Source: an uncultured Oscillospiraceae bacterium (GTDB lineage Bacteria; Bacillota; Clostridia; Oscillospirales; Oscillospiraceae). Taken from it: a DNA stretch of 13,489 bases. The notes beneath the pieces were generated by a model that had not been told where the DNA came from, did no database searches, and saw nothing but the letters and a program-made list of their open reading frames with translations. The translations under genes and the position numbers were made by a program. The first letter of the stretch is position 1. Each line of letters begins with the position of its first letter. Location of the stretch: positions 1 to 13,489 of the forward strand of contig CAAGIT010000056.1 of assembly GCA_900769995.1 (NCBI GenBank). Reading direction: 5' to 3'. Positions 1-6,163 of the stretch are shown piece after piece.

Positions 1-138
1 AACAGGTTCGAGTGCTTCGGTGGTAGCTTCGGTGGTAGCTTCGGTCTTGGGAGCTTCCGTGGCTTCGTTGTCGGAAGCGCAGCCGACCAGAGCCAGCAGC
101 AGGAGTGCTGCCATAAACAGTGCGATGAGTTTTCTCAT
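1..138 (-). CDS. Lipoprotein, N-terminal fragment (gene runs off the left edge)
   Basis: Only the first 46 codons are present. They encode a lipoprotein signal peptide: a basic start (MRKL), a hydrophobic core (about residues 5-18) and the lipobox LVGC with the lipidated cysteine at residue 20. A low-complexity Thr/Glu/Ala linker follows (about residues 24-44, with repeated EATT units) before the window ends. The start ATG at 138 is preceded by a strong Shine-Dalgarno, GGAGGTAA, ending 5 nt upstream. The signal peptide resembles that of the BMP lipoprotein at 12035, so an extracytoplasmic substrate-binding lipoprotein is plausible. The functional domain lies outside the window, so no substrate can be assigned. 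A promoter candidate lies just upstream at 192-220. Confidence 0.85.
   Translation of the reverse strand, partial: MRKLIALFMAALLLLALVGCASDNEATEAPKTEATTEATTEALEPV
14..45 (-). repeat. 12-bp tandem repeat in a lipoprotein linker
   Basis: The 12-bp unit GCTTCGGTGGTA (plus strand) occurs at 14-25 and 26-37, with a partial third copy at 38-45. On the minus strand it encodes the repeated tetrapeptide T-T-E-A in the linker after the lipidated cysteine. Such in-frame repeats can change linker length by slippage without shifting the frame. Confidence 0.7.
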
Positions 139-191
139 TGGGGTTACCTCCAATTTTTTTCATTCTTTCGGTGCAAAGTGCACCGCGCTCT

Positions 192-220
192 AAGATACTA
201 CATTTTCAGGGAAAAAACAA
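192..220 (-). promoter_or_regulatory. Sigma-A-type promoter for the leftmost lipoprotein gene
   Basis: Read on the minus strand, a -35 box TTGTTT (215-220) and a -10 box TATCTT (192-197) are separated by exactly 17 nt. The -10 lies about 54 nt upstream of the lipoprotein ATG at 138. This suggests the lipoprotein is transcribed separately from the psd operon. No clear hairpin terminator was seen between the upstream gene (stop at 260) and this promoter, so read-through is possible. Confidence 0.55.
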
Positions 221-259
221 GCCCTATTCGTAAAGGATTTGTGAATAATCATGGAATAA

Positions 260-514
260 TTATTTTTTTCGGCACAATTCTGCGATTTCACAGAAGCGGC
301 CGCAGATTTTTTCGTAATTTTCCGCTCTATGCGGCACGAGGCAATCCGAACAGTCCTTGATGCCGCCCTCGGTGTAGCGGAAATTGCCGCCGCATTTTTC
401 TCCGAGCGCATACAGCGGACAGAAGCAGAACAGACAGTTCATCTCCTCTTTTGCAATTCCCGAATGGCAGGGGAAATATTCACATTCCCGATTTTGGAAG
501 AATTTATAACTCAT
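260..514 (-). CDS. Cysteine-rich small domain protein (probable metal-binding)
   Basis: This 84-residue protein has 11 cysteines (positions 11, 16, 27, 30, 32, 41, 55, 58, 71, 75, 81). Its layout (YKFFQN, YFPCH at 13-17, NCLFC at 26-30, CGGNF at 41-45, GIKDCSDC at 51-58, PH, NY) matches the 'cysteine-rich small domain' family (PF04071 from memory). Members are thought to bind metal or an Fe-S cluster, but no biochemical role is established. It has no signal peptide or membrane segment, so it is probably cytoplasmic. Its ATG overlaps the psd stop codon in an ATGA arrangement (514-511), which implies translational coupling. It is the last gene of the ABC-psd operon. The family is recognised from motif pattern alone. 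Confidence 0.8.
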   Translation of the reverse strand: MSYKFFQNRECEYFPCHSGIAKEEMNCLFCFCPLYALGEKCGGNFRYTEGGIKDCSDCLVPHRAENYEKICGRFCEIAELCRKK

Positions 515-1368
515 TCGACAGCACCGATCCTCTCTCCGATACGCACTTTGGTTTCAATCCCGCGTGCGGAATGTTCCAGAATATCCGCGTCGATGCGGAC
601 AGCATCCTTTTTCAGCAGCAGAATGACCGTCGAGCCGCCATACTCGAAATAGCCCTTTTCCTGCAGCTTTCCAAAGCTCGCGGCAGCTTCACAGTGATTC
701 CTGATTTTCCCGACCAACAGAGCGCCGACCTCCATCTCGATGACGTCACCGAAATGCGCGGTGTGCAGCAGGGTATAGCGGCGGGCATTGCGGCGATAGA
801 CACCCAGACTACCCGCAATGGGGTTGACACTGTGCAGGACACCCTTGATTTCCACGGTTTTTTCCTGTGTGCCGCCGTCGGGATAGACATAGCGGTGGTA
901 ATCGTCCGGCGAAAGACGGAAAATCAGACACATTCCGCCCATAAACTCCTTTGCCAGCGCCTCATTTTCCAACAGCTCCGCCGTGGTATAGGGGACATCC
1001 TTGACCGTAAATACGCGGTTTTCGTCGATCGGCAGAGCCGTCAGCTTGGAATCGGCAATCGCGGGCAATTCGTTATCTGCAATTTGGTTTACATAATCTT
1101 TTCTCTGGCGGGTGAAAAAGGCATTAAAATTCGGAAACTCCTGCGTGGTGCAATCGTCGGTGGCGATGCCGTACTGTGCAATGAATTTTTTCACCTTGCC
1201 GCGGGAAAGGCGGCTTTTCTGCCATGCGCCATAGAGCTGTGACACAAAACGCCGACACAAGATCGCCTTGGTGAGCGCTCGTCCGACAGCGGTGTTGTAG
1301 GCAAAGCGCATCGCGCCCGCACCGACCTCCGGCACATCGATCAACTCTTTTCGGTTCCAAACCTGCAT
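511..1368 (-). CDS. psd: Phosphatidylserine decarboxylase proenzyme
   Basis: This 285-residue enzyme converts phosphatidylserine to phosphatidylethanolamine at the membrane. It is made as a proenzyme that cleaves itself to form a pyruvoyl cofactor. The cleavage motif is GGST at residues 244-247 (in FEYGGSTVILL), which predicts Ser246 as the pyruvoyl precursor. Other family hallmarks are PNFNAFFTR (79-87), the SPDDYHRY segment (153-160) with conserved His158, HSVNPIAG (179-186) and VGALLVGKI (214-222). GGST in place of the LGST of proteobacterial enzymes is usual for the Clostridium-type (type II) subgroup. The start at 1368 has a GGAGG site 7 nt upstream and lies 15 nt after the permease stop. 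The partner gene pssA is not in the window. Downstream it overlaps the Cys-rich gene by 4 nt. Confidence 0.95.
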   Translation of the reverse strand: MQVWNRKELIDVPEVGAGAMRFAYNTAVGRALTKAILCRRFVSQLYGAWQKSRLSRGKVKKFIAQYGIATDDCTTQEFPNFNAFFTRQRKDYVNQIADNELPAIADSKLTALPIDENRVFTVKDVPYTTAELLENEALAKEFMGGMCLIFRLSPDDYHRYVYPDGGTQEKTVEIKGVLHSVNPIAGSLGVYRRNARRYTLLHTAHFGDVIEMEVGALLVGKIRNHCEAAASFGKLQEKGYFEYGGSTVILLLKKDAVRIDADILEHSARGIETKVRIGERIGAVE

Positions 1369-1383
1369 AGGGATTCCTCCTGA

Positions 1384-3750
1384 TTATTCAACGGATTTCA
1401 GGGATTGCGCCATATCGATGCGGTCGATCTTGTGCATCAGCAGCAGATCGACCAGCAGTGCAAGCACCACAGTGATCGCAAACGCACACAGGTAGCTCAG
1501 CGGCGCAATCCGCACATCAAAGGCGACCATTTCAATTCTGATTTGTGCCATGACAAAGGCGTGCAGCAATTTGCCGCTGGGCAAACCGACAACCGCCCCG
1601 CTGACTGTCAGCAGCAAGATCTCCCGGAACACATAGGACTGGGTCTCGCGGGGATAGAAGCCCAGAACCTTGATCGTAGCGATCTCTCGGGCGCGTTCGG
1701 TGATGCTGATATTACTGAGATTGTAGATGACGATAAACGCCAGGGAGCAAGCGGAAAAAATGACGACTATGACGATATAATCCAAACTGACCATCATGTC
1801 ATCGACCTGCTTACGCATGGCGGCAAGGATGTTTGTCATGGCAACTGACGGGTCATTCGACAGGGCTGCACCGACGGCATAGGGGTCTTGCTCTGTGGTG
1901 ACAAATGCGGTAGCCGGTGCGTAGGGCTGACGGAACAGAGCCGCATAGGTTGCGGCGCTCATATAGGCGTAATGATATACATGGTTTTCGCAGAGCCCAA
2001 CGATCTCTGCCTCAACGGTTGTCGTGTCGTCCACGAAGATCGGGAGCAGATCGCCGACTTCCAGACCCAGCGTTTCTGCCATTCGCTCATCTATGACGAC
2101 GCCCTGCGCGGGATAGGCAACGGTCTGATCGTCATGCTGCAGATGCACCATATCCGTGATGGCGGGGTCGTCAGTCGCAATCACATAGAGGGTGCAGGCG
2201 GCAAGCTCTGTCTTTGCTTCATGTGCGGCGCTGTAGAGGAAGGCACAATGGCTCAGCTCGTTTTCATAGCTTGCACGGAATTCCTCCTGCTGCGCAGCAT
2301 CCATGGGAGCGTTGAAGCTCACCTCGATGTCATAACACAGGATGTCGTCAAACTGGTTGTCTGCAACGTGTGCGATCGAATCACGCACGCCAAAACCGGT
2401 TGCAATCAGCGCCGTACAGCCGCCAATGCCGATGAGCATCATCAGCAGGCGTTTTTTGTAGCGCATAATATTGCGCACACAAACCTTATACAGGAACGAA
2501 AACCGATTCCACAGTAGGGGAATGTGCTCCAAAATGATCCGCTTGCCTGCCTTTGGTGCTCTGGGGCGCATCAGCTTTGCGGGCATCTGCCGCAGCTCGG
2601 AGCGGCAAGTCAGCCACGTTGCACCCACAGAACAGAGCGTGGAGGCGGCAAGGGACAGAACTGCCATGCGTGGGTCGAAGATATATTCCAGCGGTGCGAA
2701 GTGGTAAAGCATCGTGTATGCCTCCCAAATCACCAGCGGGAATAACCATGTACCGAGGAAAAAGCCCGCAATACAGCCAATCAAAGCGGCACTGCCGGAA
2801 TAGGAGATGTATTTCCATGCGATCCTGCCATCGGAATAGCCGAGCGCCTTTAACGTGCCGATTTGGGTGCGGTGCTCATCGAGCATTCGCGTCATGGTCG
2901 TGATGCACACAAACGCTGCCACGCAGAAGAAGAACAGCGGAAAGACCTTTGCGACACCCTCGACAATGGACGAGTCGTTGCGGAAGGCGATATATCCCGT
3001 GTTCGTCTCGCGGCTGAGGAGGTAGCCCGGTTTTTGCTGCTCCATTTCCTCCGTGAGCAGTTTTTCCAATTCCGCATAGCGGGTTTCATAGGCGTCCGAA
3101 TACAGGGTTGTGTCCATATCCGCAAAGCGCACATATAGCTCCGTGTCGATCGGCGAAACGAATGCCTCGCGGGGGAGGTATAGAAATGCATAAATCGAAC
3201 CGCTGCCGAGAGAAGTTGTGCCGCGTACGATGTTGAGGTACAGGGGCGATTGACACAGACCGACAATGGTCACTTCCTCCGTGCTCAGGGGATTGTATTC
3301 GCTTGTAACGGTGAGCGTTTCGCCAATATCCGCAGAGGTGAAGCGCAGATCGTCCGCAAGACATTCATTCGCAGCCTCGGGCATCCGACCTGCGGTCAGC
3401 TCCACTTGGTTGATCTCCTGCGGCAGGGAGATGACCTTTAATGCGTGTTCTGTTTCTCGCAAAACAGCCAGAATATCGCTGCTGCTCGAACATTCCGCTG
3501 ACTTTACGTAGGAAAGTGCGGAAAAATAGTCCGCATCCGCCTGCGTCATGCCCAACGGTGAGATCAATCGCGCGTCAAACAAATTGGTGCGCTCCAAATA
3601 TTCGGAACCGGTTTGCAGCATCGCGGGCTTCGCCGCTTTCAGACCCGCGAAAAAACCGATACCAAGCGCCACGATGCCCAGGATCGCCAGCCAGCGGCCG
3701 AGGGTGTGACGAATTTCGCGGCGATTGTTTTTCCCCCACGCGCTCACCAT
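1384..3750 (-). CDS. ABC transporter permease with two FtsX-type domains
   Basis: With the start placed at 3750 this is a 788-residue membrane protein. AGGAG precedes that ATG by 5 nt, and the ATG overlaps the ATPase stop by 7 nt. An in-frame start 39 nt further upstream is less likely. Segments that look transmembrane lie near residues 20-38, 269-288, 319-342, 362-382, 434-452, 657-676, 709-730 and 752-772: two repeats of one helix, a large extracytoplasmic region and three helices. Each FtsX domain carries the expected cytoplasmic loop: DEHRTQIGTLKALGYS (about 291-306) and TERAREIATIKVLGF (about 684-698). This is the MacB/LolCDE-type architecture, which moves lipids, lipoproteins or peptides, or transmits force across the membrane. 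The substrate cannot be read from sequence, but linkage to psd allows a lipid or envelope role. Confidence 0.9.
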   Translation of the reverse strand: MVSAWGKNNRREIRHTLGRWLAILGIVALGIGFFAGLKAAKPAMLQTGSEYLERTNLFDARLISPLGMTQADADYFSALSYVKSAECSSSSDILAVLRETEHALKVISLPQEINQVELTAGRMPEAANECLADDLRFTSADIGETLTVTSEYNPLSTEEVTIVGLCQSPLYLNIVRGTTSLGSGSIYAFLYLPREAFVSPIDTELYVRFADMDTTLYSDAYETRYAELEKLLTEEMEQQKPGYLLSRETNTGYIAFRNDSSIVEGVAKVFPLFFFCVAAFVCITTMTRMLDEHRTQIGTLKALGYSDGRIAWKYISYSGSAALIGCIAGFFLGTWLFPLVIWEAYTMLYHFAPLEYIFDPRMAVLSLAASTLCSVGATWLTCRSELRQMPAKLMRPRAPKAGKRIILEHIPLLWNRFSFLYKVCVRNIMRYKKRLLMMLIGIGGCTALIATGFGVRDSIAHVADNQFDDILCYDIEVSFNAPMDAAQQEEFRASYENELSHCAFLYSAAHEAKTELAACTLYVIATDDPAITDMVHLQHDDQTVAYPAQGVVIDERMAETLGLEVGDLLPIFVDDTTTVEAEIVGLCENHVYHYAYMSAATYAALFRQPYAPATAFVTTEQDPYAVGAALSNDPSVAMTNILAAMRKQVDDMMVSLDYIVIVVIFSACSLAFIVIYNLSNISITERAREIATIKVLGFYPRETQSYVFREILLLTVSGAVVGLPSGKLLHAFVMAQIRIEMVAFDVRIAPLSYLCAFAITVVLALLVDLLLMHKIDRIDMAQSLKSVE

Positions 3751-4445
3751 TCGATCTCCTCTACAGGGGTCGGTTGCTCGTTGACCCACTGCTCCGCCAC
3801 CGTGCCGTTGCGTATGCGAATCACGCGGTCAGCCATTGCGGTCAGGGCAGAGTTGTGCGTAATGATGATGACCGTCATGCCGTTTTCGCGGCTCTGTTTT
3901 TGCAGCAGGGCGAGGATCTGTTTGCCGGTCGCGTAATCCAGCGCGCCGGTTGGCTCGTCACAGAGCAGGAGCTGCGGACGCTTTGCCAAAGCACGCGCGA
4001 TCGCAACACGCTGCTGCTCGCCGCCGGATAGCTGGGCAGGGAAGTTGCTTTTGCGCTCAGCCAGTCCCACATCAGCCAGCACTTCCGCTGCCGGCAGCGG
4101 GTCTTTTGTGATTTGGGAGGCGATCTCAACGTTTTCAAGGGCTGTCAGGTTGGGGATGAGGTTGTAAAACTGAAAAACGAAGCCAATATCCCGCCGACGG
4201 TATTCCGCCAATTGGCGCTTGGAGAAGGCGGAAACCTCCTGCTCACCCAAAAAGACCTTGCCGTTGGTCAGGGTATCCATGCCGCCCAAAATGTTCAGCA
4301 GGGTGGTTTTACCCGCACCCGAGGGGCCGACAATGACGCAGATTTCTCCGCGTTCAACGGTGAAGCTTGCCTTTTGCAGCGCCAATACGGCGGCATCACC
4401 CGTACCATAGCATTTTTCAACATTTTCAAAACGAATAAAGCTCAT
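3744..4445 (-). CDS. ABC transporter ATP-binding protein, LolD/MacB family
   Basis: This 233-residue ATPase powers the FtsX-type permease encoded immediately downstream. All nucleotide-binding motifs are intact: Walker A GPSGAGKTT (40-48), Q-loop Gln92, signature LSGGEQQRVAIARAL (139-153), Walker B LLLCDEP (159-165) with catalytic Glu164, D-loop GALD (167-170) and H-loop His197. The short QFYNLIPNLTALENV stretch (92-106) is typical of LolD/MacB/FtsE-type ATPases. The start at 4445 is chosen because a GAGAGG site sits 7 nt upstream and the homologous N-terminus begins MSFIRFENV. An upstream in-frame ATG at 4517 lies within 6 nt of the -10 box and so would be at or before the transcript start. 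It is the first gene of the operon. Confidence 0.95.
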   Translation of the reverse strand: MSFIRFENVEKCYGTGDAAVLALQKASFTVERGEICVIVGPSGAGKTTLLNILGGMDTLTNGKVFLGEQEVSAFSKRQLAEYRRRDIGFVFQFYNLIPNLTALENVEIASQITKDPLPAAEVLADVGLAERKSNFPAQLSGGEQQRVAIARALAKRPQLLLCDEPTGALDYATGKQILALLQKQSRENGMTVIIITHNSALTAMADRVIRIRNGTVAEQWVNEQPTPVEEIEW

Positions 4446-4522
4446 AGGGCTACCTCTCTGTCTTTGTGCGGCAATGGACCGTTGTTTTTCGGTCGCTGCC
4501 CGACCATACCAATACACTGTAA

Positions 4523-4551
4523 ATTATAGCGGAAAAGTCCTCACTTCGCAA
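4523..4551 (-). promoter_or_regulatory. Promoter of the ABC-psd operon
   Basis: On the minus strand, TTGCGA (4546-4551) and a perfect TATAAT (4523-4528) are separated by 17 nt. The expected transcript start is about 70 nt before the ATPase ATG, leaving a leader that can form small alternative hairpins (4477-4505). The promoter follows directly after the terminator at 4585-4616, so this operon is insulated from the CooT operon upstream. Confidence 0.8.
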
Positions 4552-4584
4552 GACTCTTCGCTCTGAAACCGATAGAAACGCATG

Positions 4585-4616
4585 AAAAATCCCTGCCTGT
4601 GCGACCACAGACAGGG
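4585..4616 (-). terminator. Rho-independent terminator after the CooT gene
   Basis: Read on the minus strand, an 11-bp stem CCCTGTCTGTG / CACAGGCAGGG (one G-U pair) closes a 4-nt GTCG loop (hairpin 4591-4616) and is followed by ATTTTT (4585-4590). It lies about 50 nt beyond the stop codon of the CooT-family gene. Confidence 0.88.
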
Positions 4617-4664
4617 AGAATAATTCGCCATGAGCGACTTTGGTGCTTTTTGAGTGACTTTGCG

Positions 4665-4859
4665 TTATTCGGAGATCTCGCGGACAACGGCCTGACCTTC
4701 GACCAAATTCGCCATGACCAGTGTGCCGTGAATGGCGAGCTGACGCTCGAACAGGTCGGTCAAGATGACCATATCGCCGTCGCACTCAATGCGCATGACG
4801 TTTGCCATGGCAACGTTTTCCGGCTGCACGGATTCCTTATAAACCGTGGAAAGGCACAT
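4665..4859 (-). CDS. CooT-family nickel-binding protein
   Basis: This 64-residue protein begins MCLSTVY. The Cys at position 2 is the conserved nickel ligand of the CooT family, whose founding member is a dimeric Ni(II) chaperone for carbon monoxide dehydrogenase in Rhodospirillum rubrum. Other family marks are NVMRIE (20-25), ILTDLF (32-37) and a C-terminal G-x-LVMANLVEG segment (45-55). The family was once annotated as RNA-binding (PF10133 from memory). The start at 4859 is fixed by a TAAGGAGG site that overlaps the stop codon of the His-rich gene, so the two form an operon with a 13-nt gap. No carbon monoxide dehydrogenase or other nickel enzyme is in the window, so the client is unknown. 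The family call is strong; nickel delivery here is inference. Confidence 0.88.
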   Translation of the reverse strand: MCLSTVYKESVQPENVAMANVMRIECDGDMVILTDLFERQLAIHGTLVMANLVEGQAVVREISE

Positions 4860-4872
4860 AAAAGATTCCTCC

Positions 4873-5286
4873 TTATTTCAGCGATGCCAGCACGACCGAC
4901 AGACGCAGATTGCCCTTTTCAAATTCAGATACAGCGGTAAGCACCTGCTGTGCAGCGGTGTGGTTGCCCAACTCATCCAGCTTCTTTGCAAGGTCTGCCA
5001 GTTCGCGTGCGTGAGCGGCGTTGTGATTGACCATGTAGTTCATCAGTGCAACGGTCTCCTGCATCGGGTCGCAGCCGGAACAGCTATTGCAGGCGTGGTC
5101 GCAATGGGTGTGGTTATGGTCGCCGTGTTCGCCCTCGTGGGAATGGCTGTGTTCGCCGCCGTCGTGAGAATGGACGTGGCTGTGCTCGTGGGCATGCTCC
5201 ACACCGTCATGGACGTGTGCGTGGCTGTGCGTATGGGTATGGTCGCCCTCGTGGTGATAACGGCGAAGATTCATTTTTTCCATCAT
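4873..5286 (-). CDS. Histidine-rich putative metal-binding protein
   Basis: This 137-residue protein falls into three parts. Residues 11-64 hold 22 histidines, mostly in H-x-H runs mixed with Asp/Glu/Ser. Residues 62-72 carry a C-x3-C-x2-C-x2-C cluster (Cys62, 66, 69, 72). Residues about 77-137 form a predicted helical domain with its own His residues (MNYMVNHNAAHARELADLAKKL and onward). No signal peptide or transmembrane helix is visible, so it should be cytosolic. The composition resembles metal-storage His tails such as those of HypB, SlyD and Hpn, which bind Ni or Zn. Pairing with a CooT protein favours nickel. I do not know a named family for the C-terminal domain. The start at 5286 has AAGGAG 7 nt upstream; a second ATG directly follows. 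Confidence 0.85.
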   Translation of the reverse strand: MMEKMNLRRYHHEGDHTHTHSHAHVHDGVEHAHEHSHVHSHDGGEHSHSHEGEHGDHNHTHCDHACNSCSGCDPMQETVALMNYMVNHNAAHARELADLAKKLDELGNHTAAQQVLTAVSEFEKGNLRLSVVLASLK

Positions 5287-5316
5287 GGTGTTGCTCCTTC
5301 TTGTTCTTTTGCCCTT

Positions 5317-5345
5317 ATTATACGACTTGGAGGGCGGATTGTCAA
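5317..5345 (-). promoter_or_regulatory. Full-consensus promoter of the His-rich/CooT operon
   Basis: On the minus strand the -35 box is exactly TTGACA (5340-5345) and the -10 box exactly TATAAT (5317-5322), with an optimal 17-nt spacer. The -35 overlaps the stop codon of the ybaK-type gene. Two imperfectly explained symmetric elements lie here: GCCCT/AGGGC arms at 5311-5315 and 5331-5335 that bracket the -10 box, and GATTG-T-CAATC (plus strand, 5337-5347) centred on the -35. Either could be an operator. A consensus promoter for a metal-storage gene is often held in check by a repressor; that is inference. Confidence 0.88.
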
Positions 5346-5806
5346 TCGATGATGTCTGCCATTTTCAGCGGGATGATTGCGGCAAGCACCGATGGCGCAC
5401 ATTCGATTTGCAGACCGTTTTTACCCGCACTGAAGCAGATGGTTTCAAGGTCTGTTGCCGTTAAATGTGCAACCGTCGGGAACTGCTTTTTCATTCCGAT
5501 GGGACTGCAGCCGCCGTGCACATAGCCCGTCAATGGAAGCAGATCCTTCTGCGGCAGCATAGAGAGGGCTTTTTCGCCCACGGAAGATGCGGCCTTTTTC
5601 AAATTCAGGGATTCCGCTACGGGCACAAGAAACACATAATAACTGCCGGATTTGCCGACGGTAACCAGTGTTTTGAATACGTGCTCCGGCGGCTGACCCA
5701 AGGCTGCTGCGACCTCTGTGCCGGACAATGCTCCGCCGGTATAGGAATGAACCTGATAGCTTGCTTTTTTGCGGTCGAGCTGCCGCATTGCGTTGGTTTT
5801 TTCCAT
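5342..5806 (-). CDS. ybaK: YbaK/EbsC-type Cys-tRNA(Pro) deacylase
   Basis: This 154-residue protein belongs to the YbaK/ProX editing family, which hydrolyses Cys-tRNA(Pro) formed when prolyl-tRNA synthetase mischarges cysteine. Family hallmarks are VFKTLV (43-48) with the catalytic lysine at position 46, YYVFLVPVAESLNLKKAA (56-73), the glycine-rich HGGCSPIGMKK (97-107) and the C-terminal CAPSVLAAI stretch (136-144). The start at 5806 is chosen over longer in-frame extensions because AGGAGG lies 5 nt upstream, the protein then has the usual family length, and the longer form would begin upstream of the probable promoter at 5848-5876. It appears monocistronic and is followed immediately by the promoter of the His-rich operon, which overlaps its stop codon. 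Confidence 0.93.
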   Translation of the reverse strand: MEKTNAMRQLDRKKASYQVHSYTGGALSGTEVAAALGQPPEHVFKTLVTVGKSGSYYVFLVPVAESLNLKKAASSVGEKALSMLPQKDLLPLTGYVHGGCSPIGMKKQFPTVAHLTATDLETICFSAGKNGLQIECAPSVLAAIIPLKMADIID

Positions 5807-5842
5807 TTTTGCCTCCTGTGATTGACACTGCTGTGGTGCGGT

Positions 5843-5866
5843 AATATAATATAAGTATATTATATT
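5843..5866. repeat. Perfect AT-rich palindrome in the ybaK promoter
   Basis: The 11-bp arms AATATAATATA (5843-5853) and TATATTATATT (5856-5866) are exact inverted repeats separated by AG. The palindrome covers the spacer and -10 box of the promoter at 5848-5876. It could be an operator or simply a product of strongly A/T-biased promoter DNA. Because the arms contain only A and T, a stable RNA hairpin is unlikely to be its purpose. Confidence 0.85.
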
Positions 5867-5876
5867 GGAAGTGCAA
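5848..5876 (-). promoter_or_regulatory. Promoter of the ybaK-type gene
   Basis: On the minus strand, TTGCAC (5871-5876) and TATATT (5848-5853) are separated by 17 nt. The -10 lies about 42 nt upstream of the ATG at 5806. Because the surrounding palindrome contains several TATAAT-like hexamers, the exact -10 register is uncertain. Confidence 0.6.
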
Positions 5877-5903
5877 GGCTTTGAAAAGTGTAAAAACTGA
5901 GAA

Positions 5904-5975
5904 TTAGGAAGATATTTTTGAAACCTTGCCGGCTGCAAAGGCACTGGCAGCGATAGCGATCCCTACGAGCATCAG
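5904..5975 (-). pseudogene. Possible remnant of a membrane protein C-terminus
   Basis: Between an in-frame TAG and a TAA, the minus strand reads LMLVGIAIAASAFAAGKVSKISS, a hydrophobic helix followed by a short basic tail. It looks like the last segment of a small membrane protein. A stop codon interrupts the frame upstream and no ribosome binding site precedes the internal ATG. It may be chance. The call rests on composition only. Confidence 0.2.
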
Positions 5976-5979
5976 CTAA

Positions 5980-6060
5980 CTCATCACGCTGACCTACAAT
6001 TTGGCGGATGGGAAAACGTTGGAGCGGGTGGAAAAGTATAAAAAGGCAATAGCGATCTAG
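5980..6060 (+). pseudogene. Possible plus-strand coding remnant
   Basis: After an in-frame TAA at 5977-5979, the plus strand encodes 26 residues ending in TAG at 6058-6060. They contain LTYNLADGKTLERVEKYKKA, a soluble, protein-like composition without a start codon or ribosome binding site. The hairpin at 6118-6151, which has its better T-tract on the plus strand, lies 57 nt downstream, as expected for the terminator of a lost plus-strand gene. This would be the only plus-strand coding trace in the window. Confidence 0.25.
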
Positions 6061-6117
6061 GAAGGCTGATCGCGACCAAAGCTATCATATAACCGCCTGT
6101 CATATGGTTGTAATACG

Positions 6118-6151
6118 AAAAGAACTCCATCGAAAGATGGGGTTCTTTTTT
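6118..6151. terminator. Probable bidirectional terminator after udk
   Basis: A 14-bp stem (AAAAGAACTCCATC at 6118-6131, GATGGGGTTCTTTT at 6136-6149, one G-U pair on the plus strand) closes a GAAA tetraloop and continues in T residues to 6151. On the minus strand the same DNA gives a hairpin with one C-A mismatch, followed by a TTTT that is part of the stem. It lies 13 nt beyond the udk stop codon, so it probably ends udk transcripts, although the plus-strand orientation is thermodynamically better. Confidence 0.75.
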
Positions 6152-6163
6152 GCAAATATGAAA

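Noticed and set aside
451..1242. Plus-strand open frame of 263 codons opposite psd
   Set aside because: The opposite strand encodes a complete phosphatidylserine decarboxylase with its cleavage motif, while this frame has no domain-like features. The same applies to 1405-1848 and 1888-2517 opposite the permease.
4446..4522. Riboswitch in the ABC operon leader
   Set aside because: Only short hairpins are present. The leader is too short for known metabolite riboswitch classes and shows none of their conserved cores.
4873..5286. Zinc/cadmium cation-diffusion transporter or HypB suggested by the His-rich stretch
   Set aside because: The protein has no transmembrane helices and no GTPase motifs; it is only 137 residues long and complete.
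5046..5525. Arg/Gly-rich open frame on the plus strand opposite the His-rich gene
   Set aside because: The unusual composition is the complement of His codons (CAC/CAT) on the other strand. It has no ribosome binding site and crosses two real genes.
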